Origin: Bacteroidales bacterium
Lineage (GTDB): Bacteria > Bacteroidota > Bacteroidia > Bacteroidales > UBA932
Direction: 5' to 3'
Assembly: GCA_024683255.1 (NCBI GenBank)
Contig: JAIKYL010000180.1
Coordinates: forward strand, 1 to 6,546
DNA: 6,546 nt
Position numbers and translations under genes: made by a program. This document shows, one piece after another, positions 5,939-6,546 of the stretch. Position 1 is the stretch's first letter. Each line of letters begins with the position of its first letter. The notes beneath the pieces are model-generated. The model was given only the letters and a program-made list of their open reading frames with translations, had not been told where the DNA came from and made no database searches.

Positions 5939-6546
5939 ATGAAAAAGTTTTTCATGTTCTTGGCAGTTGCCAGTCTCATGACTTTCACTGCTAGCATCGT
6001 CGCTTCTGCACAGGAAGAAGAGGCAGCCCCCGCCGCTGTGGAACAGGTTGCCGATGACGCCGAAGAGGTTATTGACCTTTTCGCCGGTTCCGGTGAGGAA
6101 GTTCCTCTCCACCAGGCCTTGAAGACCAAATTCATCGAAGGTGGTGCAAGCTTCATGTCCCTCATCATCATCTGCTTGATCCTGGGTATGGCCCTCGCTA
6201 TCGAGCGTATCCTGTATCTGGCCTTCTCCAAGACCAACACCACCAAGCTTCTCGACAATGTAGAGAAGGCTCTTGAGGAAGGTGGCATTGAGAAAGCCAA
6301 GGAAGTCTGCCGCAATACCCGCGGCCCGGTTGCCAGCATCTTCTATCAGGGTCTGCTCCGCGCAGATCAGGGTGTGGATGTGGTTGAAAAGACCATCGTT
6401 TCCTACGGCGGTGTTCAGATGAGCCTCATGGAGAACGGCCTCAGCTGGATTGGTCTGTTCATTTCCATCGCCCCGTCCCTGGGATTCCTTGGTACCGTTA
6501 TCGGTATGATCCAGGCCTTCGACGCCATCCAGGCTGCCGGTGATAT
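5939..6546 (+). CDS. exbB: ExbB/MotA/TolQ-family proton channel protein, 5' part
   Basis: The frame runs from the ATG at 5939 to the window end without a stop, giving 202 full codons. ExbB forms the inner-membrane channel that, with ExbD, passes the proton-motive force to TonB for uptake across the outer membrane. Residues 1-24 are a signal peptide (MKKFFMFLAV, then a core ending in ASA before Gln25). An acidic periplasmic segment follows (about 25-57), then a transmembrane helix near 72-94, a cytoplasmic part, and a second helix near 166-192 with the family motif SIAPSLGFLGTVIGMIQAF. The third helix lies beyond the window. The signal peptide plus acidic segment is an N-terminal extension relative to E. 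coli ExbB, as often seen in Bacteroidota. Codon use shifts to GGT, GTT, CTC and TCC, unlike the upstream genes, which suggests high expression. TolQ cannot be excluded without the neighbouring genes. Confidence 0.92.
   Translation, partial: MKKFFMFLAVASLMTFTASIVASAQEEEAAPAAVEQVADDAEEVIDLFAGSGEEVPLHQALKTKFIEGGASFMSLIIICLILGMALAIERILYLAFSKTNTTKLLDNVEKALEEGGIEKAKEVCRNTRGPVASIFYQGLLRADQGVDVVEKTIVSYGGVQMSLMENGLSWIGLFISIAPSLGFLGTVIGMIQAFDAIQAAGD

Noticed and set aside
5908..6339. Minus-strand open frame opposite the exbB start (143 codons)
   Set aside because: The plus strand encodes a signal peptide and an ExbB membrane helix here. The reverse frame is Ser/Ala-rich with no recognisable features.

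Overview
The window is a stretch of ordinary chromosome from a fairly GC-rich member of the Bacteroidota, most likely Bacteroidales. This rests on the close resemblance of the queA product to Bacteroidales QueA, on promoter boxes of the Bacteroidota type (TTTG about 20 bases before TAnnTTTG), on an A-rich leader in place of a Shine-Dalgarno sequence, and on an ExbB-type protein that carries a cleavable signal peptide. I cannot place it to genus. Every gene I can support lies on the plus strand, and they are tightly packed.

Layout. Bases 1-657 hold the 3' end of an RsmF-like rRNA cytosine-C5 methyltransferase gene. It overlaps by 4 bases (ATGA) a gene for a small exported protein of unknown function with one recognisable TPR (654-1577). 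A 54-base gap leads to queA (1632-2681), whose product makes the queuosine precursor in tRNA. queA ends at a clear intrinsic terminator (2710-2747) that sits inside a cluster of competing inverted repeats. Next come dprA (2773-3996, DNA processing protein), tatD (4011-4775, metal-dependent nuclease/hydrolase) and ansA (4809-5840, type I L-asparaginase). After a 98-base promoter and leader region comes exbB (5939 to the window end, cut off), a MotA/TolQ/ExbB proton-channel protein.

How the genes relate. The first two are probably one transcript and translationally coupled. dprA and tatD are 14 bases apart, with a good -7 box lying across the dprA stop codon. tatD and ansA are separated only by a 33-base gap almost filled by a small palindromic element. 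exbB has its own promoter and the codon bias of a highly expressed gene, and normally begins an ExbB/ExbD energy-transduction operon that would continue past the window. There is no shared pathway: RNA modification (rsmF, queA), DNA handling (dprA, tatD), amino-acid catabolism (ansA) and envelope energy transduction (exbB).

I found no mobile element, CRISPR array, phage gene, rRNA or tRNA, and no evidence of a new multi-gene system. The points most worth a second look are the palindromic repeat before ansA, the competing hairpins between queA and dprA, -7 boxes lying directly against start codons, and a base-composition step inside dprA.
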